Assembly: GCA_021371965.1 (NCBI GenBank)
Contig: JAJFVE010000153.1
Span: 61,885-125,884, forward strand
DNA from: Planctomycetaceae bacterium
GTDB taxonomy: Bacteria; Planctomycetota; Phycisphaerae; SM23-33
Direction: 5' to 3'
Length of the DNA stretch: 64,000 bases
Positions 24,671-33,872 of the stretch are shown piece after piece. The notes beneath the pieces were generated by a model that was given only the letters and a program-made list of their open reading frames with translations, was not told where the DNA came from and did not search any database. Each line of letters starts with the position of its first letter. Positions within the stretch are counted from its first letter, which is position 1. Both the position numbers and the translations under genes were made by a program.

Positions 24671-27100
24671 TTGTTTCGAGGACTGGCACAATTTCTCACG
24701 CGACATTGGGCGCTGGTGCTGGGCGTTTGGGCGGCCGGGGCGGTGGCGGTAATCTGGGCCGCGCCGTCGAAATCGCAAGATGCCATCACGGGCGAGAGCT
24801 CGCTGCTCCCGGCGTGGATGCCCAGCCGCAGGGCCGATGAACTCATCGCCACCCGCTTTCAACGGTCGGCCGATCTGGCCTCCGCCGTGATCGTCGTCGA
24901 GCGAACCAGTGGCCTGTCCGGCATGCCCGCCCAAGGCAGGTCCCAACCGCAGACGGAAAGCGACTGGGCCTTCCTGTCGCGCCTGACGGCGACCTTGCGG
25001 CAGCACGCCGCCGCCGGCGCACCTTGGAACGTGACCTCGCCGGCAGATCCGCAACAGAAGTTCGTCGAGTCGGTGCTGGTCAGCCACGACCGCCAGGCCG
25101 CGGTCATCGTGGTGGGCCTGCCCTTCAACTTCCTGTCGAAGGGTTCCGGCGACGCCGTCAGACTTATCGAGTCGATGGCCGCCGCCGCGCAGCCGCCGCC
25201 GGGCCTGGATGTGGCCATCACCGGTTCGGCTGGCTATGGGCGCGACTACGCGGCAGCGATCACCACCAGTCTGCACCGCACGACATGGGTGGCGGCCGCG
25301 GTGGTGGTGGTCATCCTGCTGATCCTGTACCGCGCCGTGCCGGTGGTGTTGATGGTGATGGGCATCGTCGCTCTGGCGGTGGCGGTGGCCCTTTCCATCA
25401 TCTTGATCGTCGCGCGTTTCGGCTGGTCGGTCTCGACGATGGTGGAGTTGTTTTCCATCATCATCGGATTCGGCGGCGGGGTGGACTTCTCGCTGTTCTT
25501 CCTGTCGCGCTATCACGAGGAACTTGTCCTGGCGGGGGCGTCCATCGATCGCTCGCAGCGGCAGGAGGTCATCGCCCGCGTGCTGTCCGGAACGGGCCCG
25601 GCGATTCTCGCCTCCGCGGCCACGGTGGTGGCCGGGCTGGGCCTGATGTACCTGGCGGCGTTTCCGCTCTTTCACGACTCCGGGCCCGCGGTGGGTCTGA
25701 GCATTGCCGTGGCCTGCCTGGCCAGCCTGACCCTGACGCCTGTGGCGGCGTACCTGCTGGGCCCGGCGATATTCTGGCCGCGCCATATCGAACACGATTC
25801 CGCCCAGGCCCTGGCCGCGGCGGGGCTGTGGAAGCGCATCGCCGCCTTCGCGGTGCGACGGCACGTGACGATCCTTCTGGTTACCGTGGCAGTGCTGGCC
25901 CCGCTTGCCGTCAGCGGATGGCGCAAGGAGGTCGTCTACGACGCTCTGGCCGATTTGCCGGCCTCGGACAGGTCCGTCGAAGGATGGCATATGTTCCGAC
26001 GGCACTTCTCCGTCGGCGAGATGGCCCCGGTCCAGATCGTCGTGCAGGTCGACAAACCTCTCGCCGAGCCGCAGTGGGCCGCCGTGGCGATGGCGGTCGA
26101 CAAGAAACTCGCGGCGTTGCCGCAGGTGCGCCAGGTGCGCAGCGTCGCTCACCCGGTGGCCCTGCAGGGGCCGGAGATCTCCCCGCAATTGGCCTCGACC
26201 TTGCTGGCCCAGGCGCCGCCGGCCCCGGGGGCGGCCTCCACGGCCCCGGCGGGGCCGGGGCTGTTCTCGCAGCTATCCCAGGCCGCGGTGCAGCAGCTGC
26301 GCGAGTTGGCCCAACTCTACCGCCGCGACGTGCTGCCGCGATATCTCTCCCGAGGCCGCGAGTCGGCGCTGTGGCAGGCGGCCCTGCCCTGGCAGCCTTA
26401 CGACACCCAGTCGATGGACGCCTTGAGCGCCATGGCCGCCGCGGTGCAAGAGGCCGTCAACGCTGACTCCGCCGCCGCGACTGCCAACCCGCGCGTGCTT
26501 CTGGCCGGCGACACGGCCATGATGTGCGATCTGCGAGCGATTACCGACCGCGACTTCCTGCTCGTGGGCCTGCTGACAGTGAGCGCGATCATCGTCATCG
26601 TCACGCTGCTGATCCACGACGTGCTGGTGGCCCTGTTCGTCATGCTCGCGACGGTCCTGACCTACGGGACTGCCCTGGCCCTGACAGCATGGACCTTCCA
26701 CCTCCTGGCGAACTCGCAGGGGCTGGACTGGAAGATCAACTTCTTCCTGTTCGTAGTCCTGGTGGCCGTCGGGCAGGACTACAACCTGTTCATGCTCACG
26801 CGGATCATGGAAGAGCGCCGCGGCCGCGATCTGCGCCCGGCGGTGCAGCACGCCATCGCCCGCACCGGGTCGATCGTCAGTTTCTGCGGCCTGGTGATGG
26901 CCGCAACGCTGGGCTCGCTTGCGACCTCGCCCCTGAGGCTGCTGCAGGAATTGGGAATGGCGTTCATCGTCGGCATCCTGACCGACACCTTCCTGGTCCG
27001 CCCGCTGATGGTGCCGGCGTTCATCCTGGCGTTCAATCGCATGAAGAATCATGCGAAATCCAAACCGTACCGCGAATCGGGGGATCAAATTAGCCGCTGA
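24671..27100 (+). CDS. MmpL/HpnN-type RND transporter
   Basis: An integral inner-membrane protein of about 809 residues with the double MmpL architecture. Each half has one N-terminal membrane helix, a large periplasmic domain and five further helices. In the first half, GYGRDYAAAITTSLHRTTWVAA precedes the helix block, and IIGFGGGVDFSLFFLSRYHEE carries the proton-relay Asp. In the second half, VLVAVGQDYNLFMLTRIMEER is the corresponding Asp-Tyr motif. Family members export lipids, hopanoids or siderophores. I chose TTG 24671, preceded by GGAGGTGGCA; a GTG at 24665 would be too close to the site. No adaptor or outer-membrane channel is adjacent. The last codons lie in a palindromic repeat. The preceding interval 24383-24670 holds no gene I recognise. 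Confidence 0.85.
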   Translation: MFRGLAQFLTRHWALVLGVWAAGAVAVIWAAPSKSQDAITGESSLLPAWMPSRRADELIATRFQRSADLASAVIVVERTSGLSGMPAQGRSQPQTESDWAFLSRLTATLRQHAAAGAPWNVTSPADPQQKFVESVLVSHDRQAAVIVVGLPFNFLSKGSGDAVRLIESMAAAAQPPPGLDVAITGSAGYGRDYAAAITTSLHRTTWVAAAVVVVILLILYRAVPVVLMVMGIVALAVAVALSIILIVARFGWSVSTMVELFSIIIGFGGGVDFSLFFLSRYHEELVLAGASIDRSQRQEVIARVLSGTGPAILASAATVVAGLGLMYLAAFPLFHDSGPAVGLSIAVACLASLTLTPVAAYLLGPAIFWPRHIEHDSAQALAAAGLWKRIAAFAVRRHVTILLVTVAVLAPLAVSGWRKEVVYDALADLPASDRSVEGWHMFRRHFSVGEMAPVQIVVQVDKPLAEPQWAAVAMAVDKKLAALPQVRQVRSVAHPVALQGPEISPQLASTLLAQAPPAPGAASTAPAGPGLFSQLSQAAVQQLRELAQLYRRDVLPRYLSRGRESALWQAALPWQPYDTQSMDALSAMAAAVQEAVNADSAAATANPRVLLAGDTAMMCDLRAITDRDFLLVGLLTVSAIIVIVTLLIHDVLVALFVMLATVLTYGTALALTAWTFHLLANSQGLDWKINFFLFVVLVAVGQDYNLFMLTRIMEERRGRDLRPAVQHAIARTGSIVSFCGLVMAATLGSLATSPLRLLQELGMAFIVGILTDTFLVRPLMVPAFILAFNRMKNHAKSKPYRESGDQISR

Positions 27101-27181
27101 AGACGTTGGGAACGCAGAGGATGCAGAAAATGACAAAACAGCTTCTTTCCTCTGCGTCCCAGCGACCTCAGCGGCTTAATT
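27090..27181. repeat. Long imperfect palindrome overlapping the MmpL stop codon
   Basis: The left arm (about 27088-27121, TTAGCCGCTGA through ACGCAGAGGA) pairs with the right arm (27148-27181, TCCTCTGCGT through CAGCGGCTTAA). About 30 positions match with two small indels. The TGA stop of the transporter gene is within the left arm. Confidence 0.7.
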
Positions 27182-27245
27182 GATTGCGGGCCAGGCCGCG
27201 CCGGGATCTTTGCGACAAGGTTGTCTTCCGGTTAAACTGCCGGTC

Positions 27246-28445
27246 ATGACCACCTATGCCCAATACATCACCGAGAGCATCCTGGCCCGGGCCGACATCG
27301 ACCGCTTCCTCTGCGACGAGCCCACGTGGGCGCAATTCGATCCGGAAGTGGGTTATGTGCTGGGCAACTATATGCCGCGCGACGGGCTCGATGGCTCCAT
27401 CACGATCTCGACTAGCCAGCCCAACGGCGCCCGCCGCTCGGTGATCTACGCCGACCGACCGCGCCGCATCAACACCTATGGCAACAGCTTCACCCAGTGC
27501 CACCAGGTCAGCGATGAGGAGACCTGGCAGGAATATCTGGCCGCGCATCTGGGCGAGCCGGTGGGCAATTTCGGCATGGGCGGCTTCGGCGTGTACCAGT
27601 CGTACCGGCGGATGATCCGCACCGAGAGCAGCCCCGAGGGTGGACGCTATGTCATGCTCTACGTCTGGGGCGACGACCACATCCGCTCGTGCCTGCGCTG
27701 CCGACACGTGCTCACCAGCCGCTGGTGGAACCACGTCGGCGGCGCGATGTTCCACGGCAACTTCTGGGCCAACGTCGAGATGGACCTGGCGACGGGACGC
27801 TTCGTCGAAAAAGAGAGCCTCCTGCCCACGCCCGAGTCGCTGTACAAGATGGCCGACGCGAAATGGATGATCGAGGCGCTGGCCGACGATTACATGCTGT
27901 GGCTAAGCCTGTTCTGCTACAACCAGATCGACGACCTGGACTTGGCCCCGGTCAACCGGCTGGCCGAGATCCTCGGCTGTCCGCCGATCGCGGCCTCGGC
28001 CGCCCTGGATGAGCAGCGCATCGCCGCCGACGTCATCCGCATGGCCTACGGATTCGCCGCCACCGAGTACATTCTGGAAAAGGCCGTCGCCTTCGCGGCC
28101 GCTCGCGACAAGAAGCTGCTGCTGATCCTGCTGTGCCCGACCGCCACGCGGCAGATGCTCGAGGGCGGCCGGCGCCACGACCAGCGCGTGGCCGACTACA
28201 TCGCCGCCCGCGGCTGGCCGTGCTTCGACATGAACCTCGTGCACGTGGAAGACTTCAAGAGCTTCCGTCCGGACGTCAGCGCGTACCTGGGCCGCTACTT
28301 CATCGGCCACTACAGCCCGGCCGGCAATCACTTCTTCGCCATGTCGATCCGTCGCACCGTGGTGGACTGGCTGGACCCCAAGCCCATCACGTACGGTGAT
28401 GATTCACAGGCGCGGATCGGCTTCCAGGGATATCTGCCGTCGTAG
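27246..28445 (+). CDS. SGNH/GDSL-type hydrolase
   Basis: A 399-residue protein with SGNH hydrolase blocks: NTYGNSFTQ (block I, nucleophile Ser near residue 82), NFGMGGFGVYQ (block II Gly), YVWGDDHIR (block III region) and SPAGNHFFA (block V, catalytic His near residue 362). SGNH enzymes remove acyl groups from sugars or lipids. No signal peptide is seen, so it is probably cytoplasmic unless exported by another route. The ATG at 27246 lies after a palindromic repeat. The TAG stop coincides with the edge of another repeat, shared with the convergent nitrilase gene. Confidence 0.65.
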   Translation: MTTYAQYITESILARADIDRFLCDEPTWAQFDPEVGYVLGNYMPRDGLDGSITISTSQPNGARRSVIYADRPRRINTYGNSFTQCHQVSDEETWQEYLAAHLGEPVGNFGMGGFGVYQSYRRMIRTESSPEGGRYVMLYVWGDDHIRSCLRCRHVLTSRWWNHVGGAMFHGNFWANVEMDLATGRFVEKESLLPTPESLYKMADAKWMIEALADDYMLWLSLFCYNQIDDLDLAPVNRLAEILGCPPIAASAALDEQRIAADVIRMAYGFAATEYILEKAVAFAAARDKKLLLILLCPTATRQMLEGGRRHDQRVADYIAARGWPCFDMNLVHVEDFKSFRPDVSAYLGRYFIGHYSPAGNHFFAMSIRRTVVDWLDPKPITYGDDSQARIGFQGYLPS

Positions 28446-28529
28446 CGCGGGCAAGATGCCGCGCACAACTCCGTTGTGCGTGTCCCTGATTCAAGACTCG
28501 GGGAGCATGGGCGAGACGCCCCTGCTACG
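28442..28529. repeat. Dispersed GGGCG-type double palindrome, copy D, holding two stop codons
   Basis: The ends GTAGC (28442) and GCTAC (about 28525-28529) are inverted. The left end contains the TAG of the plus-strand SGNH gene, and the right end contains the TAG of the minus-strand nitrilase gene. The interior has CGGGCAAGATGCC and TGGGCGAGACGCCC units. Confidence 0.75.
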
Positions 28530-29376
28530 GCTGGGCCCGGCGGTTGAGCTGGCGCGCGTGCGAGGTGGGTTTGCCGTAGTGCAGCACTTCGCGGGGGTGC
28601 AGCTTCATCGGCTTGTTGTTGTGGAACCAGCCGCCGGGCGAAAGCTCCTTGTCGAAATCGTACACGAGCATGGCGGCCTTGTTTCTGGGCAGGGTGATGG
28701 GAATCGTCGCGTCGGGGCGGGCGACGAAACTGCCCCAATGCGAGTACGGGGCGCTGGAGTTGTTGGCCACGGCCCACATGCGGTTGTCGGCGCAGCGGGT
28801 GGCGACTTCGCGCTGATTGAGCACGTCCAGGCAGTTCGGCCCGGCGCTGCCGGCATTGTGGAACGAGTGCAGCACCAGGCACGCGCCCATGCGGCGGTAG
28901 GCGGCGTAGATCTCGGGGTAGCACACGTCGTAGCAGATCGCCAGGCCGACGCGCACGCCCTTGATGTCCCGCGCCACCAGGCGCCGCCCGCCGCTGTAGT
29001 GATACTGGTCGCCGCCGGTGCACATGCACTTGTCATAGCGGTCAACGATGCTCCCGTCGGGCCCGACGAGATACACGCAGTTGGTGGGCTTGTGTTTTGG
29101 CCCCAGCCAATGCGCCGACCCCAGAGCGACCCAGACCCCCAGCCCCTGCGCCAGCCGGCGAATGCGCGAAGTCTGCCGCCGCAGCAGGTCCCAGTCGAAG
29201 CTCTCAAACGACTTGAAATTGTGCCCGGCATACCCTGACAGCGACGCCTCCGAAGTATGCAGCACATCCGCCTGTTTGGCGGCCGCTTTGCGCATGTACC
29301 GGCAGATGTAGTCGGCGTTGGTCGCGATGTCCCCGCTGACGGGGAACTGGCAACTGGCAATCTTCAGCAAGGCCAT
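28525..29376 (-). CDS. Carbon-nitrogen hydrolase (nitrilase superfamily)
   Basis: A 283-residue cytoplasmic enzyme with the Glu-Lys-Cys triad of the nitrilase superfamily: HTSEASLSGY (Glu near residue 43), DRYDKCMCTG (Lys near residue 112) and LAICYDVCYPE (Cys near residue 147). Members hydrolyse amides, carbamoyl compounds or nitriles; the AICYDxxxPE form suits an aliphatic amidase or N-carbamoyl amidohydrolase. ATG 29376 has a weak GAGG site upstream. It is convergent with the SGNH gene, the two stops lying at opposite ends of one palindromic repeat. Confidence 0.8.
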   Translation of the reverse strand: MALLKIASCQFPVSGDIATNADYICRYMRKAAAKQADVLHTSEASLSGYAGHNFKSFESFDWDLLRRQTSRIRRLAQGLGVWVALGSAHWLGPKHKPTNCVYLVGPDGSIVDRYDKCMCTGGDQYHYSGGRRLVARDIKGVRVGLAICYDVCYPEIYAAYRRMGACLVLHSFHNAGSAGPNCLDVLNQREVATRCADNRMWAVANNSSAPYSHWGSFVARPDATIPITLPRNKAAMLVYDFDKELSPGGWFHNNKPMKLHPREVLHYGKPTSHARQLNRRAQP

Positions 29377-29493
29377 GGTCTGGCGCCTCTCTTCCTGTCC
29401 CACCAATCTACCCGCTGGTCGCAGTTCCATAAAGGACGCCTTTGGGGAGTTAATGTTGCCATTCTGTCGGTACAACCCTGTTATCCATCAGGA

Positions 29494-31506
29494 TCATGCC
29501 CGGGCAATTTTGATGGAGGTGCTCTGCGTAGGTTCCGCACGCCAGTAACCTCCGCCGATTTCTGTGAACGCCAGAGCATCCGCTTGCGGCCGGCCGGAGG
29601 CGGCGTAGATCACCAGCGGGCCGGGCTCCACAAGCGTGAGGATCAGTTGCGTCGGTGAAGCGGACTCGATGGTTACGGCCGCGGGGGAGAGGTACTTGTC
29701 GGTCAGGCCGATGACGGCCCAGCCATGGCGAATGGGGGCCAGCAGCAGCAAGCGGTCGGCCAGGGACTTGAGGGTGAACTCGTAAGGCGCGTCGAGCGCG
29801 CGGCCGGTCTGCTCGTGCCAATCCCAGAGCACCAACCCCTCGGGCGGCAGGTCCCACAGGCCGGGGTAGGGCTGCATCATGCAGCCGGCGCGGCGGTAGT
29901 CGCCAGGCGCGACGCTGGCCGCCAGGTCGCGCTCATCTTTATAGAGGTTGTACGCGACGATGGCCGCGGCACTGCCGGGCAGCGGGGCGATCACGCGATA
30001 GGGCGTCGGCTGGTTTACCGGATCGACCCACAGGCTCTCCGTCAGCGGGGCGCCGGGCGCGAGAGGTCGCAGCAGGCGGCCGTCGGCGCAGCACAGGGGC
30101 ATGACGTACTGCGATACGAAGTCTCGCGGATTGTCGCTGAGGTACACTGGTCCGCCGGAGATGGCCTTGGAAATAGCCATCTGCCGTCCGGCCATCGGGT
30201 CGCAGGAGTGGAACATGTCGTGGTCGCCCCAGGCGACCTGGCCCAGCCACGGGATGATCGCGAAGGAATGGAACAGGTGCGCCCGTGCCCGCTCGCGATT
30301 GCCTTTACTGTAGTCGTCGCTGCAGCGCGCGGCATTGGAGTGGGACATGTTGAAGAAGTTCGTTGCGCCGTTGCCGTTGCAGTTGAGCAGTTCGACGCCG
30401 AACCGCTCGACGGCGGATTCCAGCGCCCGTGACAGGCGGGCCGAGACGCGGGCGGGGTTGTCGAAGGCCGCCGAATTGCCTGCGGGGCGGCGGAGCATTT
30501 CCGTCGCCCCCAGATACCACATGATCATCGACGAGATGAAATCGATCTTCACCAGGTCGAACCCAGCGGTCTTAAATGCGCCGATCATGGCGTCCATGAA
30601 GCGTCGGGCGGACTGGTCGTCATCCTTGACGAGCAGGCAGCCGTTTGCGGCCTTGGCGAGGGCGCAGTTGAGGCTGCCCAGATTGTTGTCGGGCGCGATT
30701 CCAGCCAGTCCGCCCAGCAGCGTCGACCAGGCGCCCAGCCATCGCACTGCCTCGGGCGACTTCTCGGCGACAAGCGAGGCGTAGCCGCCCGCGAAACGTT
30801 GCGGATGCGGCTTGAAGCTCACCAGAGCGCGGTCGAAATACGTGTCCTCGCGGCAGTAGTCCTGGTGCCCGTCGTCGATGATCGCGTAACGCACGGGGAT
30901 GGGGCACTCGGCCATAGCGCGCACGGCTGCGGGCATGTTCTCGTCGGTGATCCCGCGCGAGAACTCTTCCCACGAGCACCATCCCAGGTAGCGGAAGACC
31001 TCCGCATAGGGTTTGTCTTCGCGCAGGCGCGCGGTGACGCCGGGCCACTTCAGGGCCTCGCGCCAGACTTGCTGGCACACATCGTACGGATCGCGTGCAA
31101 CCGCCCAGGCGCACAGCGGCAGGTCGCCGTCGACGTTTCCGCGCCCATGCGTGCCGACCCTCAGCACGAGTTGGCCTTCGGTCACGGCCAGCCACGCGTA
31201 CGACTGCTCGTCGGCCATCGGCAGCAGCGCGAAATACAGATCGGTCGCGATGCGCACGAGCAGGAATTGCCCGCCCTCGGGAAACTCGCCGGTGAAGTCG
31301 CTCGTAAGATACGGGTGCCGCAGGTTTCCCGCCCCCGGCCACCACCATGGATTGGCGAAATACGCGGCGACTTCAAACGGCGGCAGCGACAGCGGCTCCT
31401 CAAGCAGGACGCCGGCGGAATCAGGCGGACCGGCGAAGCCTGGGCGCACGTCCAAACCGGCCGCTGAGCCTGACGCGTTCAGAAATCGATCTGCAAAACT
31501 CAGCAT
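29494..31506 (-). CDS. GH36-type alpha-galactosidase / raffinose synthase-like protein
   Basis: A 670-residue enzyme of the raffinose synthase (Sip1) branch of glycoside hydrolase family 36. Visible landmarks are RYLGWCSWEEF (about 170), YAIIDDGHQ (about 207), FDLVKIDF with the nucleophile Asp (about 317) and NAARCSDDY, matching the R-x-SDD acid/base motif (about 385). WGDHDMF follows. Such enzymes act on alpha-galactosides. No signal peptide is present, so it is intracellular. It starts eight bases after the stop of the HEAT-repeat gene and is the last gene of a prepilin-HEAT-GH36 operon. Confidence 0.8.
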   Translation of the reverse strand: MLSFADRFLNASGSAAGLDVRPGFAGPPDSAGVLLEEPLSLPPFEVAAYFANPWWWPGAGNLRHPYLTSDFTGEFPEGGQFLLVRIATDLYFALLPMADEQSYAWLAVTEGQLVLRVGTHGRGNVDGDLPLCAWAVARDPYDVCQQVWREALKWPGVTARLREDKPYAEVFRYLGWCSWEEFSRGITDENMPAAVRAMAECPIPVRYAIIDDGHQDYCREDTYFDRALVSFKPHPQRFAGGYASLVAEKSPEAVRWLGAWSTLLGGLAGIAPDNNLGSLNCALAKAANGCLLVKDDDQSARRFMDAMIGAFKTAGFDLVKIDFISSMIMWYLGATEMLRRPAGNSAAFDNPARVSARLSRALESAVERFGVELLNCNGNGATNFFNMSHSNAARCSDDYSKGNRERARAHLFHSFAIIPWLGQVAWGDHDMFHSCDPMAGRQMAISKAISGGPVYLSDNPRDFVSQYVMPLCCADGRLLRPLAPGAPLTESLWVDPVNQPTPYRVIAPLPGSAAAIVAYNLYKDERDLAASVAPGDYRRAGCMMQPYPGLWDLPPEGLVLWDWHEQTGRALDAPYEFTLKSLADRLLLLAPIRHGWAVIGLTDKYLSPAAVTIESASPTQLILTLVEPGPLVIYAASGRPQADALAFTEIGGGYWRAEPTQSTSIKIARA

Positions 31507-31514
31507 GGGCGTGC

Positions 31515-32195
31515 CTAGGGTTTCTTCGGTTGCGTGGCCTGGGACTGCTCGTTGAGCGTCTGCCAGCCTTCGATGGCGCGGCCGTAGTTCTTGTGGAAGA
31601 TGCGGTAGTACTCCGCCATTTTCTTCCGGCGGGCGGGCGAGTCCTTTTCGGCAAATCCGGGAATGACGCCCATGATATTGATCAGCGCGCGGCTGGAGCG
31701 GTCGTACACGATGTTCTCGTCGCTCAGCGCGTCGGCCAGAAACGGCACGGCGTTCATGGCCTTCATTTGCCCCAGCGTCTCGGCGGCGGCGGCGCGGACG
31801 GGGGGGGACTGATCGTTTCGCAACAGGTCGATCACGTCCTTGGCGTGCTGCTTGGGCGCGGGAGTCTTGGCGACGGCCAACACGATGCGCTCGCGGATCG
31901 GGGGTCGCGGATCCTTGAGCAGGGCCAGCAGGATCGGCGTGGTCTGGGGGTTCCTGGCCAGCGTGCCCAGGGCGCTGGCCGCGCGCATGGCCTGGGCGTC
32001 GTTGTCGCTGTGGACGATGGTCTCCAGGGCCTTGAAGTTTCCTTCGGCGGCCAGTTTAGCGATCGCGTCGTCGCCGCCAGAGCCGGTGCGCGCGTAGAGC
32101 CAGAACCCGCCCGCCATCGCCAGGATCACGGCGCCGGCCGCAATGGCCCATCGACGCGCGAACACTCCGGAGGTGCCCCAGCGGGCTTCCAACAT
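31515..32195 (-). CDS. Membrane-anchored HEAT-repeat protein
   Basis: A 226-residue protein with a single N-terminal membrane helix (about 15-34) and HEAT/armadillo-like helical repeats (about 40-180), for example AMRAASALGTLARNPQTTPILLALLKD and VRAAAAETLGQMKAMNAVPFLADAL. Such repeats form protein-binding surfaces. The ATG at 32195 lies one base after the TAA of the upstream prepilin-like gene, so translation is probably coupled. It is followed by the GH36 gene. A scaffold or regulatory role for neighbouring envelope proteins is possible; the partner is unknown. Confidence 0.65.
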   Translation of the reverse strand: MLEARWGTSGVFARRWAIAAGAVILAMAGGFWLYARTGSGGDDAIAKLAAEGNFKALETIVHSDNDAQAMRAASALGTLARNPQTTPILLALLKDPRPPIRERIVLAVAKTPAPKQHAKDVIDLLRNDQSPPVRAAAAETLGQMKAMNAVPFLADALSDENIVYDRSSRALINIMGVIPGFAEKDSPARRKKMAEYYRIFHKNYGRAIEGWQTLNEQSQATQPKKP

Positions 32196-32196
32196 A

Positions 32197-33612
32197 TTAA
32201 GGATTCCAGTACTGTTGTTGGTTGGTGGGGGTGCGCGGATCGATCTCGTCGGGGAACATGAATCTGACATTGCCGCGGCGCAGCAGGACGTTGAGCTTGC
32301 CCTGGTGGCGGGCGAACTCGGGGGTGTCCCACTCGGCGGCTTCCTGGACGTCGGTCAAGGCGCGCACGGCCACGTGCGAATAGTCGATCGCCAGCACGCG
32401 GTCCGGCGAGAGGCTGCTGGTCGAGGCCACGACGGGGTTGATCCCGTAGCTGACGACGTAGTCCTTGCCCTCGCCGGAAGGCGGCTCGACGGGCGGGGGC
32501 GTGCCCGAGACGGTGGGAATAGTCACCGTCGGGTACAGCTCGGGATTGGTCTGGAACCAGCGCGGATCGGGACTGGCCTCGGTGTCCCAGCCGTCCACAA
32601 AAGTCGTCGGCGCCGCCGGACCCAGCAGCGTGGTGGTGGGCCTTCCGTCAGGTCCGTTGGCGCTTTGATAGCTGGTGTCTTCCGAATAGACGCCGCTGGC
32701 GGCCTTCTTCACGATGCCCGGACGGAACGTTCCGGAATATCGAATGTTGTTGCAGCGGATTTTGACCTCGGTGGAGCCGTCCTGCATGAACTGGATCCGA
32801 AAGGTCGAGTCGCGGCACCAGCAGTCGCCCAGGCCGGATCCACCGGCCTGCCAACTATACCAGTGCGGGTCCACCGCGTCGGTGGGCGCCCGCGAGGGGA
32901 TGTTGCCGGGGACGAAGTTGCCCGGCAGGATCATCACTTCGCTGTACATCCAGAACCGGTAGGGATTGGCGTCCTCGACGTAGGTCTTCTGGCAGCAGAA
33001 ATCCGCTTCGTGGCTGGGCCAGCGGTCATAGAAGACGTAGCCGTAGTTGTTGTGATTGGGATTCGTCACGTCCTGCGGCGGCAGCGTCACCCGCTGCTGC
33101 TCCGACAGGCGCCGCACGAAGTAGCTGTTGTTGACGGGGAAATACTGGCAGGGCAGGCAGGCCCAGCCGGTGGAGAGGTAGGTGGGGATAATGTCGACGC
33201 GGTAGTAGTAGTCGCTGAAAAACGCCGACCGGGCGGCGCTGCGAAGGTCGCTTTCGCCGCCGCCGCTGCCACCGCCGCTGCCGCCGGAGCTGCTGGTAAT
33301 CGAGATGCCGTATCCTTCCGGGCATCGCAGGATGTTCCCGGCGTTGCCCGTCTCGGCCAGCACCAGCAACGGCCAGTTCTCCGGCGAGGTGAACTTGGCG
33401 GCGATGCTCTTGTCAAACTCCCGCTGCTGGATGCACTGCATCTGGCCGATCCGCAGCAAGTTGTTCTGGCAAAGGGTGACGTTCATCCGCTGGATGAAGT
33501 TGCCGGCCGTCGGCAGGATCAGGGTGACCAGAATGGCGATGACCGCGATAACGACCAGCAGCTCCGTCAGCGTCATTCCCAACGGGCGCTTAGCATTCTT
33601 TGCAGCGGTCAT
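32197..33612 (-). CDS. Type II secretion/prepilin-like protein (N-terminal methylation motif)
   Basis: A 471-residue protein with a short basic leader and GMTLTELLVVIAVIAILVTLILP at residues 12-34. This is the class III prepilin signal: cleavage after Gly12, glutamate at mature position 5, and a hydrophobic pseudopilin helix. The large C-terminal part is beta-rich and contains a poly-Ser/Gly linker (about 103-117). Planctomycetes encode many such proteins as surface or pseudopilus components. The ATG at 33612 has GAGGG six bases upstream. No prepilin peptidase or secretion ATPase is in the window. First gene of a three-gene operon with the HEAT and GH36 genes. Confidence 0.75.
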   Translation of the reverse strand: MTAAKNAKRPLGMTLTELLVVIAVIAILVTLILPTAGNFIQRMNVTLCQNNLLRIGQMQCIQQREFDKSIAAKFTSPENWPLLVLAETGNAGNILRCPEGYGISITSSSGGSGGGSGGGESDLRSAARSAFFSDYYYRVDIIPTYLSTGWACLPCQYFPVNNSYFVRRLSEQQRVTLPPQDVTNPNHNNYGYVFYDRWPSHEADFCCQKTYVEDANPYRFWMYSEVMILPGNFVPGNIPSRAPTDAVDPHWYSWQAGGSGLGDCWCRDSTFRIQFMQDGSTEVKIRCNNIRYSGTFRPGIVKKAASGVYSEDTSYQSANGPDGRPTTTLLGPAAPTTFVDGWDTEASPDPRWFQTNPELYPTVTIPTVSGTPPPVEPPSGEGKDYVVSYGINPVVASTSSLSPDRVLAIDYSHVAVRALTDVQEAAEWDTPEFARHQGKLNVLLRRGNVRFMFPDEIDPRTPTNQQQYWNP

Positions 33613-33872
33613 GGCGAGCCCTCGAGCGGCAGAACTCTGCCGCCGTTGTTCGCAACCGAAACCACACCGCGCTGAAAGGGCCCGGCCAATGGCACAGCCA
33701 GGTTAGAAGTCCTCATTGCCGTGAGGGGCTTTCCCGGACAATTCTAACGCTCCAGAGCCGCCTGTCCACGCAAATTTCAACATGCGCGCCGAGGCCTTGG
33801 CTAAGGTTGATGCTCGACGGGTTTCTTCCCTGATCCCTGATCCGGGATGGTCCAATGCGATGCGATGCGCAA

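Noticed and set aside
32143..33675. 510-codon open frame on the plus strand
   Set aside because: Antisense to the prepilin-like gene, which has a clear methylation motif. No recognisable domain in the shadow frame.
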